A stretch of 8,365 nt of DNA. Origin: Actinomycetota bacterium. Lineage in GTDB: Bacteria; Actinomycetota; Actinomycetes; Nanopelagicales; Nanopelagicaceae. Location: NCBI GenBank assembly GCA_947488645.1, contig CANLAC010000048.1, forward strand, positions 1 through 8,365, read 5' to 3'. The notes under the pieces were generated by a model. It ran no database searches. It saw only the letters and a program-made list of their open reading frames with translations, and was not told the origin of the DNA. A program made the position numbers and the translations under genes. Within the stretch, counting starts at the first letter, position 1. Every line of letters begins with the position of its first letter. Below are positions 1 to 6,906 of the stretch, one piece after another.

Positions 1-478
1 CAAAACACTTAATACGATCACCGTGGTTATAAACCTCACCCGGAACTTGCTCCTGTGGCGGGATGCGACCTTCAACGCGGCCAAGGTTGACGTTAATCAT
101 CTTAGGGTCGCGCCCTTGTTGCACAACCCCAGAAATAACATCTCCCACTGAAGCTGTGAACTCTCCAACTATCTCTGCATCATTTGTTTCGCGCATTTTC
201 AATTTAATTATCTGACGCGCAGTAGATGTTGCCATGCGCGAGAATCCGTCAGGTGAATCAATCTCTTCGCTAATACGCGTTCCATCTTCTCCAAAGATTG
301 GAACAAGAATTGAAATTTCACCAGTCTCGCGATCTAAATGCGCTCTGGCATGGCGCTTGGCTGTCTCTGTTTGATTGTATGCACCAAGAACTGCAACCTC
401 GATTGCATAAATAAGATCTTCAAGATGAATATCTTTTTCTGTCGTCAGAGCAACTAAGGCCGACATCTCTACATGCAT
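1..478 (-). CDS. nusA: Transcription termination/antitermination factor NusA, N-terminal part (3' end outside window)
   Basis: NusA binds RNA polymerase and nascent RNA and modulates pausing, termination and antitermination in the cytoplasm. I translated the minus strand from ATG 478-476 and it stays open for 159 codons to the window edge. Residues 1-105 or so match the RNAP-binding N-terminal domain (ALVALTTEKDIHLEDLI, then AYNQTETAKRHARAHLDRE). Residues from about 106 (EFTASVGDVISGVV) form the start of the S1 RNA-binding domain and include the NusA-typical segment IPPQEQVPGE followed by GDRIKCF. The KH domains would lie beyond position 1. The start ATG shares its A with the rimP stop (TAATG), and AAGGA at 492-488 lies 9 nt upstream, so translation is probably coupled to rimP. 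A second in-frame ATG at 466 is less likely because it lacks a well-spaced Shine-Dalgarno sequence. The beginning MHVEMSAL also resembles mycobacterial NusA (MNIDMAAL). Family assignment is secure; only the C-terminal part is unseen. Confidence 0.96.
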   Translation of the reverse strand, partial: MHVEMSALVALTTEKDIHLEDLIYAIEVAVLGAYNQTETAKRHARAHLDRETGEISILVPIFGEDGTRISEEIDSPDGFSRMATSTARQIIKLKMRETNDAEIVGEFTASVGDVISGVVQQGRDPKMINVNLGRVEGRIPPQEQVPGEVYNHGDRIKCF

Positions 479-948
479 TAGATCTCATCCTTACGATTAA
501 ATTCGATCTCTACGTTTGCGCGCTTGATATCTGCAAATGCAACTTCATGAGTCTTCATTCGTCCCTTAAGGTTCTCAACCAAAATTGCTCTGATTTCATC
601 AAACTCAGTTAAGCGACCAGAGACTTCAGTGTCATCGTTGAGTGTGGCCTTAACTATTCTGGTCAGATTCTTTGTCCAGTGACGAGGCAAAGTGAGGGGA
701 CGTTCGATTCCAGGTGAAGTGACTTCAAGGGTAAAAGCTTCAGTCAACAATGGTGACTCATCAAGAATTGCTGAAATTTCACGGCTAACAACTGTTACTT
801 CATCAAGACTAAGTGGGGCAACTCCATCGATCATGCAGGTAACGATGCGGTGATTACCTGGATTGCTTGTAAAGACATCTTCTAGAAAGAAACCCGCGTT
901 TTCTACAGCAGGTCGAATTGCATCGGCGATTAAATCCTTAAGAGCCAT
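478..948 (-). CDS. rimP: Ribosome maturation factor RimP
   Basis: RimP is a cytoplasmic assembly factor for the 30S ribosomal subunit. The 156-aa product has the usual family length and two-domain layout. An N-terminal alpha/beta domain (about residues 1-88) ends in the family signature LEVTSPGIERPLT at residues 74-86. A C-terminal SH3-like beta domain (about 92-150) contains the GRLTEFDE turn. I chose ATG 948 because AAGAAG at 960-955 is spaced 6 nt from it; an in-frame GTG at 951 would add one residue and cannot be excluded. The gene directly precedes nusA with a TAATG overlap, the classic rimP-nusA order that in most bacteria continues into infB. A candidate promoter lies just upstream (1009-980), so rimP-nusA may be transcribed partly on its own as well as by readthrough from proS and the transporter gene. 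Assignment rests on the motif and on the neighbouring nusA. Confidence 0.95.
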   Translation of the reverse strand: MALKDLIADAIRPAVENAGFFLEDVFTSNPGNHRIVTCMIDGVAPLSLDEVTVVSREISAILDESPLLTEAFTLEVTSPGIERPLTLPRHWTKNLTRIVKATLNDDTEVSGRLTEFDEIRAILVENLKGRMKTHEVAFADIKRANVEIEFNRKDEI

Positions 949-979
949 CACATTCTTCTTTCTATTAAGTTGTGCCCTA

Positions 980-1009
980 ATTGTAACGCGAATAATTAGA
1001 AGGTTGCAA
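980..1009 (-). promoter_or_regulatory. Candidate sigma-70-type promoter for rimP-nusA
   Basis: On the minus strand, TTGCAA at 1009-1004 (4/6 match to TTGACA) is followed after 18 nt by TACAAT at 985-980 (5/6 match to TATAAT). Transcription would begin near 973, about 25 nt before the rimP start. The -35 box lies inside the last codons of the upstream transporter gene, and the -10 box lies in the 47-nt gap before rimP. This is one of only two sizeable intergenic gaps in the window, which supports an internal promoter. It was recognised by eye in AT-rich sequence, so a chance match remains possible. Confidence 0.35.
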
Positions 1010-1769
1010 TTCCTACCTTCACGATCAATGCCACGGTAACCAGCAAGAAGACTTTACGCACCAAAGTAGAGCCACCTTTGATAGCCAGACGTGCCCCAAT
1101 TACTGCGCCAGAAATATTTGCAATTCCGAGGATGATGCCGATCTGCCAAAGAACCGCGCCATTTATTCCAAAGACCATAATTGCTCCAACATTGGTTGCA
1201 ACATTGACCACCTTCGCAATTGCAGATGCGGTTATGAAGGCGTACCCAAGTGATGCAACAAGAATGAGCATCAAGAAGGATCCAGTTCCTGGTCCAAAGA
1301 TTCCATCATAAAAACCAATAACTACTCCGGCAATTGCCGCAATTTGCACTCTGCGCTTTGGAAGATGGCGCAGGTTTTCGAACTTTCCTAAATCAGGTTT
1401 AAACCATGTATAAACCGCAACAATAATCAACAGCACCAAAACCATTGGCCGCATACTGCTTGTCGGAATCTTGGAAGCCAGAACTGCTCCCCCAGCAGAG
1501 CCCAGAAACGCTGGAACACCCATCGCAATTAATATCTTTGGATCAGGTTTAATCTGCTTCCTATAGAGCGCAGCTGCCGTTGTTGTTCCAAATACTGCCG
1601 ACAATTTATTGGTTCCAAGCACCTCGGCGGTTTCAGACTTTGGTAAACCAATCAATAATGCAGGGAGTTGAATTAACCCACCGCCACCTGCAATGGAATC
1701 AATAAATCCTGCAAAAAAGGATGCTGCTAGAAGAAAGAGCGCTGTTGCAACCGTTAAATCTGCAAACAC
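996..1769 (-). CDS. TSUP (TauE/SafE, YfcA-like) family membrane transporter
   Basis: This 257-aa, strongly hydrophobic protein belongs to the TSUP family (formerly DUF81) of inner-membrane permeases. Characterised members have been linked to export or uptake of sulfite, sulfoacetate and other small organosulfur or organic anions. Two internally related glycine-rich motifs mark the two halves of the family fold: GFIDSIAGGGG at residues 21-31 and GFYDGIFGPGTGSF at 152-165. GTNKL (52-56) and KVVNVATNVGA (186-196) are also YfcA-like. About eight membrane segments are expected, with a basic cytoplasmic-looking stretch at 124-140 (KPDLGKF to LPKRR). The start is GTG 1769, only 2 nt after the proS stop, with no clear Shine-Dalgarno sequence, so expression probably depends on translational coupling to proS. 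No other Met codon is available near the N-terminus. The substrate cannot be deduced: the neighbours are housekeeping genes and nothing for sulfur metabolism is visible nearby. Confidence 0.88.
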   Translation of the reverse strand: MFADLTVATALFLLAASFFAGFIDSIAGGGGLIQLPALLIGLPKSETAEVLGTNKLSAVFGTTTAAALYRKQIKPDPKILIAMGVPAFLGSAGGAVLASKIPTSSMRPMVLVLLIIVAVYTWFKPDLGKFENLRHLPKRRVQIAAIAGVVIGFYDGIFGPGTGSFLMLILVASLGYAFITASAIAKVVNVATNVGAIMVFGINGAVLWQIGIILGIANISGAVIGARLAIKGGSTLVRKVFLLVTVALIVKVGIATF

Positions 1770-1771
1770 AA

Positions 1772-3496
1772 TTACTTAAGAAGCTCTGCGATCGAAGTTA
1801 GCGCACTAGTAAGTGCAACCTCTTTTTTGTCACCACTCCTGCGTACTCGAACTTCGACATTTCCTTCAGCCAAAGCTTTACCCACAACAACGATTATTGG
1901 ATTACCAATCAACTCTGCATCCTTAAACTTCACGCCAGGGCTTGCATCACGACGATCATCTAACATAACTGAAATTCCCTGTGCTTCGAGATCAGTTCCT
2001 AGCTTGAGCGCTGTTTCAAACAACAGGTCATCTTTACCTGCAGCAACAATATGGACTTTGGCTGGGGCTAACTCTGCTGGCCAGTTGAGGCCGATTTCAT
2101 CATGGGTTTGCTCGGCAATTGCAGCAACTGCGCGAGTTACTCCGATTCCATATGAGCCCATGGTCACAATCTGCGACTTACCGTTTTGATCAAGAACTGT
2201 CAGATTTAACGCCTCTGCATACTTACGGCCAAGTTGGAAGATGTGACCAATTTCAATTGCGCGATCAATAACAATAGCTGTTGCGCACTCTGGACATGCA
2301 TCTCCTGCACGCACTTCAGCGGCTTCCACATATGCATCAGGTGTGAAATCACGACCGTTAACTACGTTTCTTGCATGGCGATCCTTTTTATTCGCACCAG
2401 TTACCCATGAAGTTCCGGGTGCTACACGTGGATCTGCATAAACAGTAATTCCTGATTTCTTTGCATCCTGTGGTCCGATGTAACCCTTGACTAGACCAGG
2501 GAACTTTGCAAAATCTGCATCTTCAAATACTCGAAGCTCATGGACTCCACCAAGGTTTTCTTGGAAACGCTTTAAATCAACTTCGCGATCTCCAGGAACT
2601 AGTACAGATATTGCCTTCTTATCTGCCATCAACATCACATTTTTCAATGTGTTGGCACCGGTAAATCCCCCACCAAATTTTGCATTAAGCAGTTCAACTA
2701 AAGAATCAATCGTTGGAGTGTTTGGAGAATCAAAATCTTCTAGTGCAGGAGTTTTTGAAGAATCCTCGGCAGCTATTTTTGTAACCATTGCTTCAACATT
2801 TGCGGCAAATCCACACTTAGGACACAAAACATATGTGTCTTCACCTGTCGAACAAGGTGCTAAGAACTCTTCAGATTTAGATCCACCCATGGCACCTGAA
2901 ACAGCTTTTACGATGTTGTATTTCATACCTAGACGATCAAAGGTTTTTACATAAGCTTCGCGATGGTTTTGATAAGACACTTCAAGTCCAGCATCATCAA
3001 TATCAAAGGAGTACGAGTCCTTCATGACAAATTCTCGGCCTCGGATAATTCCGCTGCGTGGACGGGCTTCATCACGGAACTTTGTTTGAATCTGATAAAT
3101 GCTAAGTGGCAGATCTTTATAGGATGAGTATTCACCTTTAACCATCAGGGTAAACATCTCTTCATGTGTTGGACCTAGTAAGTAATCCCCGCCTTTGCGA
3201 TCTTGCAATCTAAATAAGGCTGGACCGTACTCTTCCCAACGGTTAGTCGTTTCATAGGCTTCGCGTGGAAGTAGCGCTGGAAAGTTAACCTCTTGAAAAC
3301 CAGCGTTATCCATCTCTTCACGAATTACTCGTTCAACATTGCGAAGTGTGATCACACCAAGTGGCAGCCATGAATAAATACCTGCGGCGATTCGGCGCAC
3401 ATAACCAGCACGAACTAACAGCTTATGGCTTGCAACCTCAGCATCTGCTGGGTCATCGCGAAGAGTACGCAAAAATAGCGTAGACATTTTCAACAT
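1772..3496 (-). CDS. proS: Prolyl-tRNA synthetase, bacterial type with editing (INS) domain
   Basis: ProRS charges tRNA-Pro with proline in the cytoplasm. The 574-aa product is close to the length of E. coli ProRS (572). Residue numbers are from ATG 3496. A class II catalytic core covers about 1-220, with the GPTHEE loop at 108-113, motif 2 (FRDEARPRSGIIRGREF) at 140-156, and SGAMGG at 200-205. The INS editing insertion follows CPKCGF (C225/C228) and includes a lysine at 285 (TLKNVM) and a histidine at 374 (DRHARN), where editing-site residues are expected. A second CPEC pair is at 401-404. Motif 3 (GSYGIGVTR) is at 447-455, and the anticodon-binding domain runs from about 475 to the end. ATG 3496 was preferred over an in-frame TTG at 3502 because AAGG at 3507-3504 lies 7 nt upstream of it. 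The gene begins 9 nt after the ispG stop, so the two are almost certainly co-transcribed. A complete, intact enzyme. Confidence 0.97.
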   Translation of the reverse strand: MLKMSTLFLRTLRDDPADAEVASHKLLVRAGYVRRIAAGIYSWLPLGVITLRNVERVIREEMDNAGFQEVNFPALLPREAYETTNRWEEYGPALFRLQDRKGGDYLLGPTHEEMFTLMVKGEYSSYKDLPLSIYQIQTKFRDEARPRSGIIRGREFVMKDSYSFDIDDAGLEVSYQNHREAYVKTFDRLGMKYNIVKAVSGAMGGSKSEEFLAPCSTGEDTYVLCPKCGFAANVEAMVTKIAAEDSSKTPALEDFDSPNTPTIDSLVELLNAKFGGGFTGANTLKNVMLMADKKAISVLVPGDREVDLKRFQENLGGVHELRVFEDADFAKFPGLVKGYIGPQDAKKSGITVYADPRVAPGTSWVTGANKKDRHARNVVNGRDFTPDAYVEAAEVRAGDACPECATAIVIDRAIEIGHIFQLGRKYAEALNLTVLDQNGKSQIVTMGSYGIGVTRAVAAIAEQTHDEIGLNWPAELAPAKVHIVAAGKDDLLFETALKLGTDLEAQGISVMLDDRRDASPGVKFKDAELIGNPIIVVVGKALAEGNVEVRVRRSGDKKEVALTSALTSIAELLK

Positions 3497-3503
3497 GGGC
3501 AAA

Positions 3504-3507
3504 CCTT
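3504..3507 (-). promoter_or_regulatory. Shine-Dalgarno sequence deciding the proS start
   Basis: AAGG overlaps the ispG stop codon (TAAGG) and sits 7 nt before ATG 3496. The upstream in-frame TTG at 3502 would begin only 1 nt after it, so this site favours the ATG. Confidence 0.6.
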
Positions 3508-4657
3508 ATCGAACATCAACTGAAGGTTGCCCTGAAGCAACCCCGGCGGCTTCCATTTCTTCTGCTAAGCGCATCGCTTCTTCGATAAGAGTTTCAACAA
3601 TTTGCGCTTCTGGAACAGTTTTGATGACCTGACCCTTAACAAAGATCTGTCCCTTGCCGTTTCCTGATGCAACACCAAGGTCAGCCTCGCGTGCTTCACC
3701 TGGGCCATTTACAACACAGCCCATAACAGCAACTCGCAGCGGCACAGTCATGCCTTCCAAGCCGGCCTGAACCTGTTCAGCCAATGTATACACATCTACT
3801 TGTGCGCGGCCACATGACGGACATGAAACGATTTCAAGTTTACGCTGGCGCAAGTTGAGAGATTCAAGAATTGAAATTCCCACCTTCACCTCTTCAACAG
3901 GAGGCGCTGATAATGAAACTCGAATGGTGTCGCCAATACCTTCAGCTAGCAAAATTCCAAATGCTGTTGCAGATTTAATTGTGCCCTGGAAAATTGGACC
4001 AGCTTCAGTCACACCAAGGTGTAATGGATAATCACACTTTGCAGCAAGAATTCGATAAGCGTTAACCATTGTTACAGGATCATGATGCTTCACAGAAATC
4101 TTAATATCTGAAAAACCATGCTCTTCAAATAAAGATGCTTCCCACAATGCAGATTCAGCCAGCGCCTCAGGAGTTGCTTTTCCGTACTTTGCTAGCAAGC
4201 GCGGATCTAGTGAGCCAGCGTTAACACCGATGCGAATAGGAATACCAGCATCACCTGCTGCCTTTGCAACCTCTTTAACTTTGTCATCAAACTGCTTAAT
4301 ATTTCCTGGATTAACTCGCACCGCAGCACAACCCGCATCAATTGCAGCGAAGATGTATTTAGGTTGAAAGTGGATATCTGCGATCACTGGAATCTGAGAT
4401 TTCTTGGCAATCTGCTTAAGCGCATCAGCATCATCTTGACTTGGCACAGCGACGCGAACAATCTGACATCCAGATGCTGTTAACTCTGCGATCTGCTGCA
4501 ATGTTGCATCCACATCTGCTGTAAGAGTGGTGCACATCGATTGAACTGAAACCGGAGAATCACTACCCACACCAACAGAACCAACCTTCATTTGGCGAGT
4601 CTTGCGGCGAGGGTGCAGTGTTGGAGGTGGTGCACTTGGAATTCCGAGATCAACCAT
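3506..4657 (-). CDS. ispG: 4-hydroxy-3-methylbut-2-en-1-yl diphosphate synthase IspG (GcpE)
   Basis: IspG is the 4Fe-4S enzyme of the MEP pathway that reductively converts 2-C-methyl-D-erythritol 2,4-cyclodiphosphate to HMBPP, the precursor made before IspH. Numbered from ATG 4657 (383 aa), the N-terminal TIM-barrel part carries PRRKTRQMKVG, SVQSMCTT, VIADIHF and VRVNPGN. The C-terminal cluster-binding part has C279 and C282 (CPSCGR), C314 (MGCVVNGPGE) and E321, the expected three-cysteine plus glutamate ligand set. An in-frame GTG at 4672 would add five residues. ATG 4657 was chosen because MVDLGIP aligns with the usual actinobacterial start before the PRRKTRQ segment; neither start has a strong Shine-Dalgarno sequence. 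The gene lies between the M50 protease and proS, as is common in Actinobacteria. The C-terminal tail after about residue 368 is variable and without recognisable function. No sign of truncation or frameshift. Confidence 0.97.
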   Translation of the reverse strand: MVDLGIPSAPPPTLHPRRKTRQMKVGSVGVGSDSPVSVQSMCTTLTADVDATLQQIAELTASGCQIVRVAVPSQDDADALKQIAKKSQIPVIADIHFQPKYIFAAIDAGCAAVRVNPGNIKQFDDKVKEVAKAAGDAGIPIRIGVNAGSLDPRLLAKYGKATPEALAESALWEASLFEEHGFSDIKISVKHHDPVTMVNAYRILAAKCDYPLHLGVTEAGPIFQGTIKSATAFGILLAEGIGDTIRVSLSAPPVEEVKVGISILESLNLRQRKLEIVSCPSCGRAQVDVYTLAEQVQAGLEGMTVPLRVAVMGCVVNGPGEAREADLGVASGNGKGQIFVKGQVIKTVPEAQIVETLIEEAMRLAEEMEAAGVASGQPSVDVR

Positions 4658-4694
4658 GGCTTTATTCTGCACTACGCACGGTAAAAGCGCCGAA

Positions 4695-5840
4695 TTAAAG
4701 GTTGAGGGTCACTGGATTAATCACATCTGCAACCAAAAGCAGCAAGGTTAAACAGGCAAGAATCACAAAAACCACCATTGTTACTGGAGTTAGAACTGTC
4801 ACATCGATTGGGGCAGGCCGCGGACGACCGCGCAAACGAGCAAAGAAGGCACGAATCTCATCTGCAATTGCAACGGCCATATGTCCACCATCTAGTGGAA
4901 GTATTGGAAGCAGATTAAAAATTCCGACAAAAATATTAAGACTTGCAACAATTAAGACAAAGGTAGCTAAGCGCTCCATCGGAGTGAGTTTGTCGCTTCC
5001 AACTGCTTCCCCAGAAACGCGTGCGACACCAACAACGCCAACTAAACCATTGGCATCTCGCTCTTCACCGCGCACTGTTGCGCCCCATAACGCTGGCACC
5101 TTTTCCGGCAACTTTGCTAGTGATTTAACACTTTCGGTTAAGAAACTCTTAGTCACGATCGCAGAGTTCTTAAGTGAAATCCACAGCCCTGAACGCTTTA
5201 AACCAACATCGTTGACTATTCCAAGCACATATCTCTTGGTTCCATCAATATCGGTCAATCGACCTGAAGTGGTTATCGAAATCTCTTGGCCATTACGATC
5301 AAGCACAAGTGTGAGCTCTTTGCCTTCTGACTCACGAATTACTTCAACATCTTTATACCACTCTGTGACCTTCTTGCCATTAATGGAAAGAATCTCATCC
5401 CCTGGTTGAATTCCCGCGGCTTCGGCAGCTGAATTAGGAACTACCTGGCTGATAACTGGAAGAACTTGATTTGTTCCGATTCCAGCAAAGAGAGTGAATA
5501 GAAGTACAAAACCGATAACGAAATGGAGAAACGATCCTGCACCTAGAACAACTAACTTCTTTGCAGATGAGGCCTTATAGAAAGCGCGATCTTCTTGCCC
5601 AACAGGTAGTTCATCACTAGGAGACATACCTTCGATCTTGCAGTAGCCACCTGCTGGAATCGCTTTAACTCCAAACTCAGTTTCTCCGCGCTGAACGGAC
5701 CAGATTTTCTTTCCAAAACCAACAAAAAACTCGGAAACCCACATCCCATATTTGCGCGCGGTTAAGTAATGCCCAAACTCATGGATCATGACAGAAAGCA
5801 GCAGCGCAACAACAAAGGCGAGAATTCCAAGAAGTTCCAT
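4695..5840 (-). CDS. rseP: M50 site-2 intramembrane zinc metalloprotease (RseP/Rip1-like)
   Basis: Site-2 proteases cut transmembrane substrates such as anti-sigma factors or signal peptides within the membrane. The first membrane helix (about 3-19) leads into HEFGH, with zinc ligands H20 and H24 and catalytic E21. This is followed by FFVGFGKKIW and AIPAGGYCKIEGM, both typical of the family. A second membrane segment (about 97-121) precedes a single PDZ domain (about 126-200; SAAEAAGIQPGDEILSING). The third conserved region, FNLLPILPLDGGH (308-320), supplies the third zinc ligand D317, and a last helix spans about 349-372. The length (381 aa) fits the one-PDZ actinobacterial Rip1 type rather than two-PDZ E. 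coli RseP. ATG 5840 has TTAGG 6 nt upstream. The gene is separated from the preceding ureohydrolase by 67 nt, so its promoter may lie there, although I see no convincing -35/-10 pair. It is followed by ispG after 37 nt. In many Actinobacteria dxr precedes this gene; here it does not. Substrate unknown. Confidence 0.95.
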   Translation of the reverse strand: MELLGILAFVVALLLSVMIHEFGHYLTARKYGMWVSEFFVGFGKKIWSVQRGETEFGVKAIPAGGYCKIEGMSPSDELPVGQEDRAFYKASSAKKLVVLGAGSFLHFVIGFVLLFTLFAGIGTNQVLPVISQVVPNSAAEAAGIQPGDEILSINGKKVTEWYKDVEVIRESEGKELTLVLDRNGQEISITTSGRLTDIDGTKRYVLGIVNDVGLKRSGLWISLKNSAIVTKSFLTESVKSLAKLPEKVPALWGATVRGEERDANGLVGVVGVARVSGEAVGSDKLTPMERLATFVLIVASLNIFVGIFNLLPILPLDGGHMAVAIADEIRAFFARLRGRPRPAPIDVTVLTPVTMVVFVILACLTLLLLVADVINPVTLNL

Positions 5841-5907
5841 TAATTGCCTAACGTGAGAAGTTGCTTTGAAGTATGCACGATACCGCTGACACCTTAGAAA
5901 TCCTCAA

Positions 5908-6906
5908 TTATCTATCGAGAAGGTTCTGAGTGGGTGAATACGGTGTGCCGGAACGACGTTTTGCAATCGCACTCAAGGCTTCGAGAACCACACGGTTAGC
6001 CAAAATTGCTGTGATATCTGCAGTATCAAATGGCGGAGCAACTTCAACAATATCAATGCCGACAATTGGTAGTTCTAAACAAATTCGTCGTACCGCTTCT
6101 AATAACTCACGGCTAGTCATCCCACCAGGCTCTGGCGTTCCAGTTCCTGGCGCCATCCCAGGATCAACAACATCAATATCTACAGAAAGAAAGACTCCGT
6201 CGCAGCCATCAACTAGTGTTGCAAAGGATTCATCGAGCACCGCTTTTAATCCACGGTGATGTATCTCAGTCATTTCATATGAACGCATACCTTGATCGCG
6301 CATCCAGTTAAGGGTTGCATCCTCTGGCCAATATCCGCGAAGACCCAGTTGCAAGAAACGATCTCCACGAACATATCCATTGTTAATCAGGTTGCGCATA
6401 GGCGTTCCGTGGCCAACCAACGCTCCAAATTGATCCTCACCAGTATCAGCGTGTGCATCAAAGTGAATCATCGAAACTTTTCCATGACCTAAGTGATTAG
6501 CGATTCCTGCAACATCTGCTGATGCAATTGAGTGATCGCCCCCAAGAACAACGGGAATTATTCCTGCGCGCGAGATCTTTTCTGTTGCATTGCGCAACAC
6601 ATCCAAAGATGCAACTAAATCTCCACCTGGCATCATCAGATCCCCTGCATCTAAAACCTTGAGATCTTTCAATCCATCCGTGCGCAGTGCAAGGTGAGGT
6701 CTAGAACCATCGTGTGGCAGGTAATCTCCCCCACGAATTGCTTGCGGACCAAACTTGGCACCTGATCTATGTGAAGTCCCGCTATCAATTGGTGCGCCAA
6801 CGATAATTACATCTGCGCCTTTGTAACTAGCTGGATCATCAAGATCACAGGCTGGGATACCTAAAAAGGTAAAACTAGGGCCATACATATTGCCGTGATT
6901 GGTCAC
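5908..6906 (-). CDS. speB: Agmatinase-family ureohydrolase (SpeB-like)
   Basis: This 332-aa protein belongs to the arginase/agmatinase family, Mn-dependent cytoplasmic enzymes that hydrolyse guanidino groups to urea plus an amine. All six metal ligands can be placed: H125 in GGDHSI, D150, H152 and D154 in HFDAHADTG, and D243 and D245 in SVDIDVVDP. PGTGTPEPGG (253-262) and the conserved glutamate E288 in GIDIVEVAPP are also present. Start GTG 6906 overlaps the potC stop (GTGA), and AAAGG at 6918-6914 lies 7 nt upstream. A later ATG at 6888 would remove six residues and lacks that support. The overlap with a PotBC-type permease favours a substrate linked to polyamines, most simply agmatine to putrescine plus urea. 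Guanidinobutyrate, other guanidino compounds or guanidine itself are possible, because substrate specificity in this family is not readable from these motifs. No arginine decarboxylase or urease is visible in the window. The family call is firm; the gene symbol is provisional. Confidence 0.88.
   Translation of the reverse strand: MTNHGNMYGPSFTFLGIPACDLDDPASYKGADVIIVGAPIDSGTSHRSGAKFGPQAIRGGDYLPHDGSRPHLALRTDGLKDLKVLDAGDLMMPGGDLVASLDVLRNATEKISRAGIIPVVLGGDHSIASADVAGIANHLGHGKVSMIHFDAHADTGEDQFGALVGHGTPMRNLINNGYVRGDRFLQLGLRGYWPEDATLNWMRDQGMRSYEMTEIHHRGLKAVLDESFATLVDGCDGVFLSVDIDVVDPGMAPGTGTPEPGGMTSRELLEAVRRICLELPIVGIDIVEVAPPFDTADITAILANRVVLEALSAIAKRRSGTPYSPTQNLLDR

Noticed and set aside
4702..5409. 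Long plus-strand open frame (235 codons) opposite the M50 protease gene
   Set aside because: Its translation is rich in Ser, Thr, Arg and Lys with no recognisable domain, and it lies entirely antisense to a gene with intact catalytic motifs. The same applies to the plus-strand frames at 1078-1311, 1827-2189, 2487-2954, 5930-6259, 6292-6492, 7069-7314, 7441-7635 and 8046-8324.
5552..5749. Minus-strand 65-codon frame inside the M50 protease gene
   Set aside because: It is an out-of-frame shadow of the protease coding sequence and has no family resemblance.
5871..5883. Short palindrome GTAT-GCACG-ATAC in the gap before rseP, considered as an operator
   Set aside because: A 4-bp arm with a 5-nt centre is expected by chance; no known operator is matched and no second copy was seen nearby.
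5841..5907. Promoter for rseP in the 67-nt gap
   Set aside because: TTGAGG at 5907-5902 has no acceptable -10 at 16-18 nt, and the CATACT-like hexamer has no matching -35, so no site could be supported.
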